DNA of 64,000 nt. Source: Streptomyces sp. NBC_00659 (GTDB lineage: Bacteria > Actinomycetota > Actinomycetes > Streptomycetales > Streptomycetaceae). The stretch covers positions 6,572,001 through 6,636,000 of the forward strand of contig NZ_CP109031.1 of assembly GCF_036226925.1 (NCBI RefSeq). Reading direction: 5' to 3'. Under the pieces are notes generated by a model. It did not search any database. It was not told the origin of the DNA and saw only the letters and a program-made list of their open reading frames with translations. Made by a program: the position numbers and the translations under genes. Shown here in pieces: positions 11,001-22,208 of this stretch (position 1 is the first letter of the stretch; every line of letters starts with the position of its first letter).

Positions 11001-11168
11001 AACCGCCGGATCGCCGAGGAGCTCTTCATCTCCCCGAAGACGGCCAGCGTCCATGTCTCGAACATCCTGGCCAAGCTGGACGTCTCGGGACGGGGGGAGG
11101 CGGCCGCGCTGGCCCACAGGCTGCGGCTGTTTCCGGCGGACGCCCCGGCCGCCCGAGCGGCCGGCTGA
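8097..11168 (+). CDS. LuxR-family transcriptional regulator with N-terminal ATPase (LAL type)
   Basis: A regulator of about 1023 residues with the large ATP-binding LuxR (LAL/MalT-like) architecture. An AAA-type NTPase comes first (FVGRADEL, Walker A GGEAGVGKT at about 39-47, Walker B VVVVLEDLHWAD near 150). Long TPR-like helical repeats follow. A C-terminal LuxR HTH spans about 949-1015 (LTSRERDVLRLVAAG, then FISPKTASVHVSNILAKL). Such proteins usually activate transcription when ATP and an inducer bind. The start is uncertain: GTG 8097 precedes the conserved VFVGR motif and has CATGCT ending 7 nt upstream as a possible -10; ATG 8085 is the alternative. The target is unknown. Confidence 0.92.
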   Translation: METRSVSPVFVGRADELEVLNDALARAAAGGEPQAFLLGGEAGVGKTRFLEEFSAAATREGAVVAMGGCVEIGADGLPFAPFSTALRALRRALPDELAAAAAGQEEELARLLPELAQTTRGRQYEEDGMARLFELTARLLERVAADRTVVVVLEDLHWADASTRHLLAYLFRTLRSGRLVVIATYRADDIHRRHPLRPLLAELDRLRTVRRIDLGRFNRAEAGRQIAGILAREPDAAQADEIFARSDGNAFFVEELAVAGREGCPTGLTDTLRDLLLVRVEGLPESAQRVARIVAEGGSTVEYPLLAAVARLAEDDLIEALRACVGANILIASPGGDGYRFRHSLVREAVSDDLLPGERSRFNRRYAEALEADPALVPADERVTRLASYWYHAHDAAKALPAVLDASVAARRRHAHSEQLRLLERAMELWETVPDAVRAELRPIDYVEAYPPPLPEGHGETPDGRGSAATPLSYLDLMAEAAVAGRLCGERERALKTTGRALHLLEDAGDPLRAAWFWIQRSRLVQAQVRGDGWKELATAQDLVRGLPPSQVHAEVLSMVAAWCMVHQPGHGALSAAERAVEYAHMVGARDTELNARLTLGGLMVDAGQIEDGLAEMYRVRERANRQGAAYVVGRLHINLPSHLESVGRSREAVAILREGIELACRNGLLDTQAWVWGNLSESLYALGRWDEAAEAARNALAIGLGGKASGVGASRLAPVALARGDLAEAGRRLTAARGHFGSHDPMPQHALPLLCTTIGVAAGEGRFLDARTALDEALATGFPPGTQRYAWPLLLAAVTAEDDARGLPVAAPGRTPALERIRTAARTLATGAPVWLAHAAWVGAELRRADGAGTPDQWSEVVEALEPLERPYDLARVRLRLAESLLLTGADDERARAAELLRLAGAAAGHLGARPLGDAVALLARRARLALEHTGERSRTAPADPAAAFGLTSRERDVLRLVAAGRSNRRIAEELFISPKTASVHVSNILAKLDVSGRGEAAALAHRLRLFPADAPAARAAG

Positions 11169-11191
11169 GCGTGCGCCTGCCGGACAAGCCC

Positions 11192-11229
11192 GAGGGCCGA
11201 GCCGCGTTCGCCGCGGCCGCCCCCTCGGC
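11192..11229. terminator. Bidirectional terminator between convergent genes
   Basis: GGGCCGAG (11192-11199) pairs with CTCGGCCC (11222-11229), with an inner CCGCG/CGCGG stem. It sits in the 72-bp gap between the LuxR gene and the sugar dehydrogenase gene on the other strand. Confidence 0.6.
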
Positions 11230-11240
11230 CCGCCACCGTC

Positions 11241-12413
11241 CTACTTCACCTCCAGCTCCAGAAGCCGGTCGTCGCCCTTCACGGGGGTGCCGCGGCCGTC
11301 GGTCTCGCTCGTGGTCAGCCAGAGCCGGTCGCCGCCCGCGGAGACGACCGTGCGGAGGCGGCCGTACCTGCCCGTGAGAAAGGCCTCGGGTGCCGCGGAC
11401 GCCTCGGTGCCGTTCAACGGGACGCGCCACAGGCGCTGCCCTTTGAGAGCCGCCGTCCACAGGGACCCCTCGGCGTAGGCGATCCCGCTCGGAGAGGCCT
11501 CGTCGGTGTGCCACTGGACGATCGGATCGTGGTACCTGGAGTCGTGGCCGATGCCTTCCACCACCGGCCAGCCGTAGTTGCCGCCCGGCTTGATCTGGTT
11601 CAGCTCGTCCCAGGTGTCCTGGCCGAACTCCGAGGCCCACAGCCGCTGTTTGTCGTCCCAGGCCAGACCCTGGACGTTGCGGTGCCCGTACGAGTACACG
11701 GCCGAGTCGGGGAACGGATTGCCCGGCGCGGGCTCGCCCTCCGGCGTCATGCGCAGGATCTTCCCGGCGAGCGACTTCTTGTCCTGGGCCAGGCCCCGGT
11801 CACCCGTCTCGCCGGCGCCCGCGTACAGCATCCTGTCCGGGCCGAAGGCGATCCGGCCACCGTTGTGGATCATGCCCTTGGGGATGCCCTTGAAGATCGT
11901 GTCCGGCGCGCCGAGCTGTTCGCCGGACGGCCTCCGCTCGTCGTACAGCATGCGGACGATGCGGTTGTCGGACGCCGTGGTCAGGTACGCGTAGACCATG
12001 TGGTCGGAGGCGTAGTCCGGCGAGAGGGCTAGGCCCAGGAGACCGCCCTCACCGGCCGGGGCCACCCCGGGCACCTCGCCCAGCAGTGTCTTCCCGCCGG
12101 TCTTCTCGTCGATCCGGGTGATCGTCCCCTTGTCCCGCGAGGACACCAGCAGACCGCCCCCGGCCAGCGGCGCGAGGCCCCAGGGGGTGTCGAGGTCCTC
12201 GGTGACGGTACGCAGGACCTTCACCGAGCCCTTCGCGGGCGGTGTCGGCTCAGCGGTGGCGTTCTGGGCGGACGGCGAGTGCGAGGCCGTGCTCCCGGCG
12301 CCCGCGGACGTGCCCGGGCCCGCCGGGCCCGGCCGGCCGCCGGAGGAGCAGCCTGCCGTCACCAGGAGCGCGGTCGTGGCCAACACGACTGTCACTGCTC
12401 GAACTTGCACCAT
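11241..12413 (-). CDS. PQQ-dependent glucose/sorbosone dehydrogenase-type lipoprotein
   Basis: A 390-residue exported protein of the soluble aldose sugar dehydrogenase family (YliI-like six-bladed propeller), which oxidises sugars with PQQ. A lipoprotein signal peptide ends LLVTAGC, lipid-modified Cys at residue 22, followed by a Ser/Gly/Pro-rich linker. Family motifs are clear: DTPWGLAPL, EGGLLGLALSPDY, MIHNGGRIAFGPDRMLYAGAGE, SYGHRNVQGLAW, SEFGQDTWDELNQI and GGNYGWPVVEG. ATG 12413 was chosen because GAAGGGA lies about 8 nt upstream and the lipobox is then at a normal distance. Oxidase activity and PQQ binding are inferred from the family. Confidence 0.9.
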   Translation of the reverse strand: MVQVRAVTVVLATTALLVTAGCSSGGRPGPAGPGTSAGAGSTASHSPSAQNATAEPTPPAKGSVKVLRTVTEDLDTPWGLAPLAGGGLLVSSRDKGTITRIDEKTGGKTLLGEVPGVAPAGEGGLLGLALSPDYASDHMVYAYLTTASDNRIVRMLYDERRPSGEQLGAPDTIFKGIPKGMIHNGGRIAFGPDRMLYAGAGETGDRGLAQDKKSLAGKILRMTPEGEPAPGNPFPDSAVYSYGHRNVQGLAWDDKQRLWASEFGQDTWDELNQIKPGGNYGWPVVEGIGHDSRYHDPIVQWHTDEASPSGIAYAEGSLWTAALKGQRLWRVPLNGTEASAAPEAFLTGRYGRLRTVVSAGGDRLWLTTSETDGRGTPVKGDDRLLELEVK

Positions 12414-12516
12414 CAATGTCCCTTCGACGCGGCGGTCCTCCTGTTCATACACCGCTCGCGTTCCCCGGGGTCCCGGTCCCGGCCGGGCAATCCGCGCCGG
12501 GCTCCACGATCGCCGG

Positions 12517-13524
12517 TCAGTCCCAGGATCCCAGCGCCCCCGGCAGCGCCGCCACCTCGGCGAGATCCTCTGCCGTCAGCCGCAGTCCGGCCGCCCCCGC
12601 GTTCTCGACGACCCAGCGCTCCCGCTTGGCCCCCGGCACCGGGACGACATGCGGACCCTGCGCCAGCACCCACGCCAGCGCCACCTGCGCGGGCGTGACG
12701 GGACGGGCACCGCCCCCGTGCCGCCGCGCGACGCGCCGCAGGCCGACGACGATGGGCTGGTTCGCCGCCATCATCTCGGCGGTGAAACGGGGATGGCGGG
12801 CCCGCGGATCGTCGGGCTCGAAACCCTCGCCGGGGGTCAGCGTGCCGGTCAGGAAGCCGTTGCCGAGCGGCATCGCGGCGAGGAACCCGACACCGCGCGC
12901 CGCACACCACGGCAGCAGCGCGTCCAGCGCCTCCGTCGACCACACCGACAGCTCGGCCTGCACGGTGCTCACCGGGAAGACCTGCTGCACCCGCTCCAGC
13001 AGCCGGATCGTTCCGTCGTGCAGCCGCGCCCCCGCCCGGCGGCCGGACCCCGCGCCCACCGCGCACAGCCCGAGCGAGCGGACCTTTCCGGCCGCGACGA
13101 GCTCGGCCATCGCGCCCCACGTCTCCTCGACCGGCACTTCCGGGTCCGCGCGGTGCAGCTGGTAGAGATCGATGACGTCCGTCTGGAGCCGGCGCAGCGA
13201 CGCGTCGCAGGCCCGCCTCACATAGCCGGGGCGGCCGTTGGCCACGAGGTGCTGATCACCCACCAGCAGGCCGACCTTGGTCGACACGAAGGCCTCGGAG
13301 CGCCGCTCCTTCAGGACGCGCCCGACGAGCAGCTCGTTGGTGAAGGGCCCGTACATGTCGGCCGTGTCGAGCAGCGTTGACCCCCGGTCCAGTGCCGCGT
13401 TCACCGCGCGCAGCGACTCCTCGCCACGCTGTTGCGACCCGGTGTAAGCCCAGCTCATCGGCATGCATCCGAGTCCGACCGCCCCCACACAGAGCGCCGC
13501 CGCCCCGATCGTTCTGCGCTCCAC
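12517..13524 (-). CDS. Aldo/keto reductase
   Basis: A 335-residue NADPH-dependent oxidoreductase of the aldo/keto reductase superfamily (TIM barrel, cytoplasmic). Catalytic residues can be placed: Asp and Tyr in LLDTADMYG, Lys in VSTKVG, His in YQLHRADP. The C-terminal cofactor-binding region contains VPVPGAKRERWVVENAGA. GTG 13524 has GGAGGAT about 10 nt upstream. It lies upstream of the sugar dehydrogenase gene on the same strand with a 103-bp gap and diverges from the 2-hydroxyacid dehydrogenase gene. The physiological substrate is unknown. Confidence 0.92.
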   Translation of the reverse strand: MERRTIGAAALCVGAVGLGCMPMSWAYTGSQQRGEESLRAVNAALDRGSTLLDTADMYGPFTNELLVGRVLKERRSEAFVSTKVGLLVGDQHLVANGRPGYVRRACDASLRRLQTDVIDLYQLHRADPEVPVEETWGAMAELVAAGKVRSLGLCAVGAGSGRRAGARLHDGTIRLLERVQQVFPVSTVQAELSVWSTEALDALLPWCAARGVGFLAAMPLGNGFLTGTLTPGEGFEPDDPRARHPRFTAEMMAANQPIVVGLRRVARRHGGGARPVTPAQVALAWVLAQGPHVVPVPGAKRERWVVENAGAAGLRLTAEDLAEVAALPGALGSWD

Positions 13525-13584
13525 CTGGCCGTGATCCTCCTTCTGCCGGCCCCCAACCTAACCTGTGCGCATGGGCGTCTGGCA

Positions 13585-13590
13585 TAACCT
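13585..13590 (+). promoter_or_regulatory. Candidate -10 (TAACCT) for the D-2-hydroxyacid dehydrogenase
   Basis: TAACCT ends 7 nt before ATG 13598. An identical TAACCT (13559-13564) ends 6 nt before the in-frame ATG 13571. Either would give a leaderless transcript, so the start is ambiguous by nine codons. Confidence 0.45.
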
Positions 13591-13597
13591 CCTGACC

Positions 13598-14539
13598 ATG
13601 ACTTCCGATGTCTGGCTCCCCTTTCACACGGACGAGATCGACGGACTCCCCGAGGGCCCCGACTACCGTTTCTGGGACGGCGGCCAGGAGTTTCCCGCGG
13701 ATCCCGCCGACTGCGTGTTCTATGTCGTGCCCTACATGAAGCCGCCCGCCGTCTCGCGGCGGCCGATGGCCGAAATGACCTCGCTCCGGGCCGTACAGAC
13801 CCTCTCCGCCGGTGTCGACCACATCCTGCCGAGCCTCAACTCCCTTCCCTCCGGCGTGGCGTTGTGCAACGCCCGCGGGGTGCACGAGGCGAGCACCGCG
13901 GAACTCACGCTCGCCCTGATCCTCGCCTCGCTGCGCGGGATCCCCGACTTCGTGCGGGGCCAGGACAAGCAGGAGTGGCTCACGGGCTTCCGTCCCTCAC
14001 TGGCCGACAAGTCCGTTCTCATCGTGGGGTACGGGTCGATCGGGTCCGCCATCGAGGACAGGCTCGCGCCGTTCGAGCTCGCGCGGGTCACGCGCGTCGC
14101 ACGCTCCGCCCGTGCCACGGCGCGCGGTCCCGTGCGCCCCCTCGCCGAACTGCCCTCCCTGCTTCCCGAGTCCGACGTCGTCGTGCTGACCACGCCGCTC
14201 ACGGACAGCACCCGCGGCCTGGTGAACGCCGACTTCCTGTCCCGGATGAAGGACGGCGCGCTCCTGGTGAACGTGGCCCGCGGCCCCGTCGTCGACACGG
14301 ACGCGCTGCTCGGCGAGCTGAACAGCGGGCGCATCACCGCGGCCCTCGACGTCACCGACCCCGAACCGCTGCCCCCGGGCCACCCGTTGTGGCACGCGCC
14401 CGGCGTTCTCATCAGCCCCCACGTCGGAGGACCGACCTCGGCGTTCTGGCCGCGCGCCAAGCGACTGCTCGCGGATCAGCTGACCCGCTTCGTGAACCGG
14501 GAGCCGCTGCGCAACGTGGTCCTTACCACCGGCACCTGA
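13598..14539 (+). CDS. D-isomer-specific 2-hydroxyacid dehydrogenase family protein
   Basis: A 313-residue NAD(P)-dependent 2-hydroxyacid dehydrogenase. The Rossmann motif GYGSIG lies at about residues 148-153. The catalytic triad is visible as Arg in NVARGPVVDTDAL, Glu in DVTDPEPLPPGHPLW and His in SPHVGG. The length is normal for the family. The start could be ATG 13571 (nine codons longer); both have a leaderless-type -10. It is closest in style to phosphoglycerate dehydrogenase or glyoxylate/hydroxypyruvate reductase relatives, but lacks any ACT domain, so it is not a second serA. The substrate is not assignable from sequence. Confidence 0.9.
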   Translation: MTSDVWLPFHTDEIDGLPEGPDYRFWDGGQEFPADPADCVFYVVPYMKPPAVSRRPMAEMTSLRAVQTLSAGVDHILPSLNSLPSGVALCNARGVHEASTAELTLALILASLRGIPDFVRGQDKQEWLTGFRPSLADKSVLIVGYGSIGSAIEDRLAPFELARVTRVARSARATARGPVRPLAELPSLLPESDVVVLTTPLTDSTRGLVNADFLSRMKDGALLVNVARGPVVDTDALLGELNSGRITAALDVTDPEPLPPGHPLWHAPGVLISPHVGGPTSAFWPRAKRLLADQLTRFVNREPLRNVVLTTGT

Positions 14540-14607
14540 ACGACGCCCTGTCCGCTCGCCGTCCCGTCTCGGGCACGCTCCGCAGTCCTCCGGATGCGGG
14601 CAGTGCC

Positions 14608-14649
14608 GACATAGTCCCTGGTCGTTACGCAGCGTAGAGGAACTATGTC
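14608..14649. promoter_or_regulatory. BldD-like operator (14625-14637) inside a wider inverted repeat
   Basis: TTACGCAGCGTAG matches the published BldD consensus tnACnC(A/T)GnGTnA at every fixed position except the last. The flanks hold GACATAGT (14608-14615) and its complement ACTATGTC (14642-14649). TATCGT at 14670-14675 is a plausible -10 downstream. BldD bound to c-di-GMP is known to repress developmental genes and several diguanylate cyclase genes; binding here is inferred. Confidence 0.55.
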
Positions 14650-14759
14650 CCTGAGTGACGAGACTGGTGTATCGTCCCGACAGGGGCTGCGCCGCGCACC
14701 GTTCGGCGCCGGGGACGGACATTGAGACTGCGAGGGGGGCGACGGGCGATGCACGGCCT

Positions 14760-17700
14760 ATGGACCAACGATCCGACGCGGCGGGGCCGCCGCCGACGAC
14801 CCTGGCGCGCGGCCACGCACAGCCGCGGTCACGGCAGCCATCACCACCGCAGGCACCAGGGCCGCCGGAGGCACGGACATCCGGCGCACCGGGAGCAGCG
14901 GGACCCCGGGGCACGGACCGGGTGGGCCCGGTGAGCTCCCCCGGAGCGCTGCTGACCCGTCGGACGGTGTTCGACGGCGGGACGGGCCTGTTCTCGCAAC
15001 TCGCGCTGGCCCTGGTGTGCGCGGCCTACGCCGTCGGTTCCGCGCTCGGCTGGGGCTCCACGAGTCTGGCGCTGGTCATGGGCGACTTCGGGCTGAGCGC
15101 CGCCGCGGGCACCGCGGCGGTCTCCTGCTTCCTCTACGCCCGTGGCCGCCGCAGCCGCTTTCGGCCCGCGTGGCTGCTGTTCGCGCTCTCCTCGGTGATG
15201 GCCTCGCTCGGAAACCTGGTCTGGGGGTGGTACGAGGTCGTCCTCGACCGCCCCGTGCCCACCCCGAGCTACGCCGATCTGTTCTTCCTCTGCTTCGCGC
15301 CGCCCGCCATCGTGGGACTGCTGGTGCTCGCCAAGCGGCCCGTCACCCGGGCGGGCTGGGTGTGTCTCGCGCTGGACGCCTGGCTGATCGGCGGATCGCT
15401 GCTCACCCTGTCCTGGAGTCTGGCGCTCGCCCAGGCCGCGAAGTTCGACGGGCCGAGCGTCGCGCACACCGCGCTGTCGCTCGCGTACCCGCTGCTGGAC
15501 ATCGCGTTGGTCAGCATGGTGCTGGCGCTGCACTTCAGGCGCTCGTCGGTGAACAGGTCGGCCGTGAACACGGCGATCGGGGCGCTCGCCCTGACCGTGA
15601 TGTGTGACGCGTTGTTCACCTCACCCCTCCTGCACAACAGCTACCACTCGGGCCAGCTCCTCGACGCGGGCTGGTTCGCCGGCTCGCTGCTCCTCGCGTA
15701 CGCCCCCTGGGTCGTCACCCGGCACATGAACGAGGCGGAGGAGCACGGCCCCGAGGAGCACGCCACCGAGGAGTACGACAGCGGCAAGCACGACAGCGGC
15801 GAGCACGGCATCGACGCGTACGGCCCGGACCCGCACGGACCCGACGAGCAGGGAGCGCAGGAGCACACGCGCGTGGCGCACGAGGTCATCCCGGGACAGC
15901 GCAGGGAAGGGCAGCACGGGCCCCCGGGAAGCCACGCGTCGCCCGGACCCCAGGGGACCCGTCCGCCGTACGGACCGGGGGCCCCGCAGGAGGGGCCCGG
16001 ATCCCACGAGGGCGAGGGGCAGCACGAGGAGCCGGACCCCTCCCAGGGACCGCAGCAGGGCGGATCCGCGCCCGCGGACTCCCAGGGGCACGGGCCCGGC
16101 CGCTCTGCGGCGGCGCGTCCGATCACGGGATCGCTGGCCGCGCTGACGCCCTATCTGGCCGCCGCCGTCTGCACGTTGGGGATCCTCTACAACATCCTGA
16201 ACGGACGCCGGGTGGACCGCGTGGTGCTCGTCACCGCCGGCCTCGTCGTGCTCGCCCTCGTGGTGCGCCAGGGCATCATGCTGCTCGACAACATCACCCT
16301 CACCCAGGAACTGGCCCAGAAGGAGAACCACTTCCGTTCCCTGGTGCAGGGTTCGAGCGACGTCATCATGATCGCCGCGCCGAACGGCATCCTGAGGTAC
16401 GTCAGCCCGGCCGCCGCCGGGGTCTACGGCCGTGACGCCGAGGAACTCGTCGGCTCCGAACTCGCCTCGCTCATCCACCCCGAGGACCTCGGCTGCGTGG
16501 TCCACGAGGTGCGGCGCTTCCTCGCGGCCAGCCACGCCGAGGAGCCCACCACCCGGATCGAGTGCAGGTTCCGGTCCGGCGACGGCGGCTGGCTCAACGT
16601 GGAGTCCACCGTCAACCGGCACCACGGCGGCCTCATCTTCAACAGCCGTGACGTCACCGAGCGCGTGCGGCTCCAGGCGCAGTTGCAGCACAACGCCGAG
16701 CACGACCCGCTCACCGACCTGCCCAACCGCGCGCTGTTCACCCGGCGCGTCCAGCAGGCCCTGTCCGGGCGCCGCTCCACCGACCGGGGCACCGCCGTCC
16801 TCTTCATCGACCTCGACGGCTTCAAGGCCGTCAACGACACCATCGGGCACCAGGCCGGTGACGAGCTGCTCGTCCAGGCCGCCCGCAGGCTCCAGGACTC
16901 CGTCCGGCACGGCGACACCGCCGCACGGCTCGGCGGGGACGAGTTCGCGGCTCTCATCGTCGGTGACGGAGGCCGCGACCGTACCGCCCGTGAGCAGCAG
17001 GTACGGGAACTCGCCGACCGTCTGCGGATCAGGCTCTCCCAGCCCTACTGCATCGACGGCAACGATGTCCGGGTCGCCGCGTCCATCGGCGTCGGCTTCG
17101 CCGAACCGGGACTGGGAGCGGGCGAGCTGCTGCGCAACGCCGACCTCGCCATGTACCGGGCGAAGGCCGCCGGAAAGGGCCGCGTCGAGCTGTACGCGCC
17201 CCAGATGCAGCAGGACGTGGTCCGCAGGGCGGAGCTGGCGACCCGGCTGCGCTCCGCGCTCCAGGACGGCGAGTTCGCCCTGCTGCACCAGCCCGTGGTG
17301 TCGCTGGAGAACGGCCGGATCGCTTCGGTCACCGCGCAGGCGCGCTGGCGTTCCTCCCAGGGGGTGCTGTTCACGCCCGCCGAGTTCCTGCGGGTCGCCG
17401 AGGACGGCGAGAAGACTGCCGAACTCGGCCGCTGGATGCTCGACGAGGCCGTCGGGCAGGCTGCCGAGCGCACCGCCGCGGGGGTCGTCGTGCCGGTCTC
17501 GGTCCGGATGACCGCCCGGCGTCTGGTGGACCGCTCGATGCCGCTGGGTTCCGTGGAGTCCCTGCTGACCCGGCACGGGCTCGCCTCCGGCGGCCTGATC
17601 ATCGAGCTGTCCGACACCGACCCGAGGGTCCCCCTGGACGAGCTGGAGCGCCGGCTGAACGCGCTCAGACGTCTCGGTGTGCGGATCGCCCTGGACGGCT

Positions 17701-18131
17701 TCGGCAGCGGCTACGCGGCGATCACGGCACTGAGACGGCTCCCCGTGGACGTGCTGCGTCTCGACAGGAGTCTGGTCGAGGGAGTCGTCGAGTCCGCCCG
17801 GCTGAACAAGATCACCAGCGGGCTGCTGCGGATCGCCGCCGATCTGGGGCTGCAGTCCGTGGCCGACGGGGTGGATCTCCCGGAGCAGGTCGTCGCGCTG
17901 CGCGCGATGGGTTGCACCCACGGGCAGGGCATGGCCTTCTCCGGACCGCTGGACGAGTACCGGCTGCGCAGGGCGCTCTCTTCCGGCCACTATCCGGTGC
18001 CGAGCGGACCCGCCGAGCCGGTGTTCGCGGGCGGCGGGGGCTCCGGGGTGTATACGAGTGGAGTGCCCGTCACTCTCGGGGGCGGAACGGCCCTCCGCTC
18101 ACATAATGAGACTCCCGTCCCACCTACTTGA
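14760..18131 (+). CDS. Membrane PAS-GGDEF-EAL protein (diguanylate cyclase with degenerate EAL)
   Basis: A c-di-GMP signalling protein of about 1123 residues. A disordered N-terminus leads into a multi-TM sensor (about 78-315). Next come a roughly 130-residue His/Glu/Asp/Gly/Pro-rich loop (about 321-454), more TM helices, a PAS domain (from about 523), GGDEF and EAL. GGDEF is intact at 725-729, with an RxxD product-inhibition site (RHGD, 716-719) five residues before it. EAL is degraded: the signature reads TAQARW, the metal-binding Asn is Ser, DDFG is DGFG, the Lys is Arg and the final Glu is Asp. So it is probably a cyclase, not a phosphodiesterase. ATG 14760 is the first in-frame ATG after a GAGGGG stretch (about 20 nt away), so the start is not firm. 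Confidence 0.9.
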   Translation: MDQRSDAAGPPPTTLARGHAQPRSRQPSPPQAPGPPEARTSGAPGAAGPRGTDRVGPVSSPGALLTRRTVFDGGTGLFSQLALALVCAAYAVGSALGWGSTSLALVMGDFGLSAAAGTAAVSCFLYARGRRSRFRPAWLLFALSSVMASLGNLVWGWYEVVLDRPVPTPSYADLFFLCFAPPAIVGLLVLAKRPVTRAGWVCLALDAWLIGGSLLTLSWSLALAQAAKFDGPSVAHTALSLAYPLLDIALVSMVLALHFRRSSVNRSAVNTAIGALALTVMCDALFTSPLLHNSYHSGQLLDAGWFAGSLLLAYAPWVVTRHMNEAEEHGPEEHATEEYDSGKHDSGEHGIDAYGPDPHGPDEQGAQEHTRVAHEVIPGQRREGQHGPPGSHASPGPQGTRPPYGPGAPQEGPGSHEGEGQHEEPDPSQGPQQGGSAPADSQGHGPGRSAAARPITGSLAALTPYLAAAVCTLGILYNILNGRRVDRVVLVTAGLVVLALVVRQGIMLLDNITLTQELAQKENHFRSLVQGSSDVIMIAAPNGILRYVSPAAAGVYGRDAEELVGSELASLIHPEDLGCVVHEVRRFLAASHAEEPTTRIECRFRSGDGGWLNVESTVNRHHGGLIFNSRDVTERVRLQAQLQHNAEHDPLTDLPNRALFTRRVQQALSGRRSTDRGTAVLFIDLDGFKAVNDTIGHQAGDELLVQAARRLQDSVRHGDTAARLGGDEFAALIVGDGGRDRTAREQQVRELADRLRIRLSQPYCIDGNDVRVAASIGVGFAEPGLGAGELLRNADLAMYRAKAAGKGRVELYAPQMQQDVVRRAELATRLRSALQDGEFALLHQPVVSLENGRIASVTAQARWRSSQGVLFTPAEFLRVAEDGEKTAELGRWMLDEAVGQAAERTAAGVVVPVSVRMTARRLVDRSMPLGSVESLLTRHGLASGGLIIELSDTDPRVPLDELERRLNALRRLGVRIALDGFGSGYAAITALRRLPVDVLRLDRSLVEGVVESARLNKITSGLLRIAADLGLQSVADGVDLPEQVVALRAMGCTHGQGMAFSGPLDEYRLRRALSSGHYPVPSGPAEPVFAGGGGSGVYTSGVPVTLGGGTALRSHNETPVPPT

Positions 18132-18164
18132 CAGTCGGTGTGTGCCGGGGGGAGGGTCAATGCC

Positions 18165-18206
18165 ATGCGCACCCGAATTCTCGTACTTGGAAAGCGCGTC
18201 GGCTGA
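18165..18206 (+). CDS. ilvB attenuation leader peptide
   Basis: A 13-residue [16 protein letters not shown], with GGGGAGG about 10 nt upstream. Ile-Leu-Val-Leu in the middle and a later Val make its translation sensitive to branched-chain aminoacyl-tRNA supply. It is followed by a hairpin and a terminator and then ilvB, as expected for ribosome-mediated attenuation. The family is known in Actinobacteria; function here is inferred from layout. Confidence 0.85.
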   Translation: MRTRILVLGKRVG

Positions 18207-18211
18207 AGCTA

Positions 18212-18239
18212 GGTGGTCACCGGAAAGTTCCGGAACACC
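18212..18239 (+). promoter_or_regulatory. Intermediate hairpin in the ilvB leader
   Basis: GGTG and CACC arms enclose the perfect stem CCGGAA/TTCCGG, just after the leader stop. It is positioned to act as a pause or antiterminator partner of the downstream terminator. Confidence 0.55.
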
Positions 18240-18261
18240 CAGCGACCGCACCCGGCGCGCT

Positions 18262-18295
18262 CCCCTCGCTTGCCTCACGGCACGAGGGGTTTTTT
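18262..18295 (+). terminator. ilvB attenuator terminator
   Basis: CCCCTCG (18262-18268) pairs with CGAGGGG (18283-18289), with inner TGCC/GGCA and six T at 18290-18295. A textbook intrinsic terminator, rare in this G+C-rich window and placed between the leader peptide and ilvB. Confidence 0.9.
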
Positions 18296-18364
18296 GTTGC
18301 ACAGGCATCAGTCGTACACCGCACAAAAGTCGCAAAAACCCTCAGCATCGAGAAGAGAATGCCG

Positions 18365-21899
<3,535 letters not shown>

Positions 21900-21911
21900 G
21901 CCGTACGACGG

Positions 21912-21938
21912 GGGGCCGGGGCGGCACGCTCCGGCCCC
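21912..21938 (+). terminator. ilvC terminator
   Basis: GGGGCCGG (21912-21919) pairs with CCGGCCCC (21931-21938), 13 bases after the ilvC stop. Confidence 0.65.
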
Positions 21939-22208
21939 TTCGTCGAACCCCCGGTAACCCCGGTGGGCACGGTGTTGGACATCCCGTCCAGCCACGGACG
22001 GGTGATCCTTCCTCGGAGGCGCAGGACGACCTCCGCGGCGCCACTACACTGCTGCACATCAACAACGCGTCAGGCCCACAGCGTCGTGCGTCTTCCACGC
22101 GGCTCGAGCGGCTCCCCAGAAGCGCAGGCACACCCCGGGGCCGCTGTAAACCCTCCACCGCCTGCGGCCGTCGGGACGGCCGTCCGCATTGGACTTGTGA
22201 GGACTCAC
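21939..22208 (+). other. serA upstream region, no gene seen
   Basis: No convincing ORF. TACACT near 22044 is a possible -10, which would give a 5' leader of about 150 nt before serA. Nothing in it clearly resembles a known riboswitch. Confidence 0.35.

Noticed and set aside
7779..11117. 1112-codon open frame antisense to the LuxR gene
   Set aside because: A shadow of a gene with clear Walker A, Walker B and HTH motifs on the plus strand; no recognisable domain of its own.
8097..11168. Biosynthetic gene cluster around the LAL regulator
   Set aside because: Neighbours are a sugar dehydrogenase, an aldo/keto reductase and a hydroxyacid dehydrogenase without any PKS, NRPS, terpene or RiPP core gene.
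15621..17990. 789-codon open frame antisense to the c-di-GMP gene
   Set aside because: The plus-strand GGDEF, PAS and TM features are decisive; the antisense sequence is low complexity.
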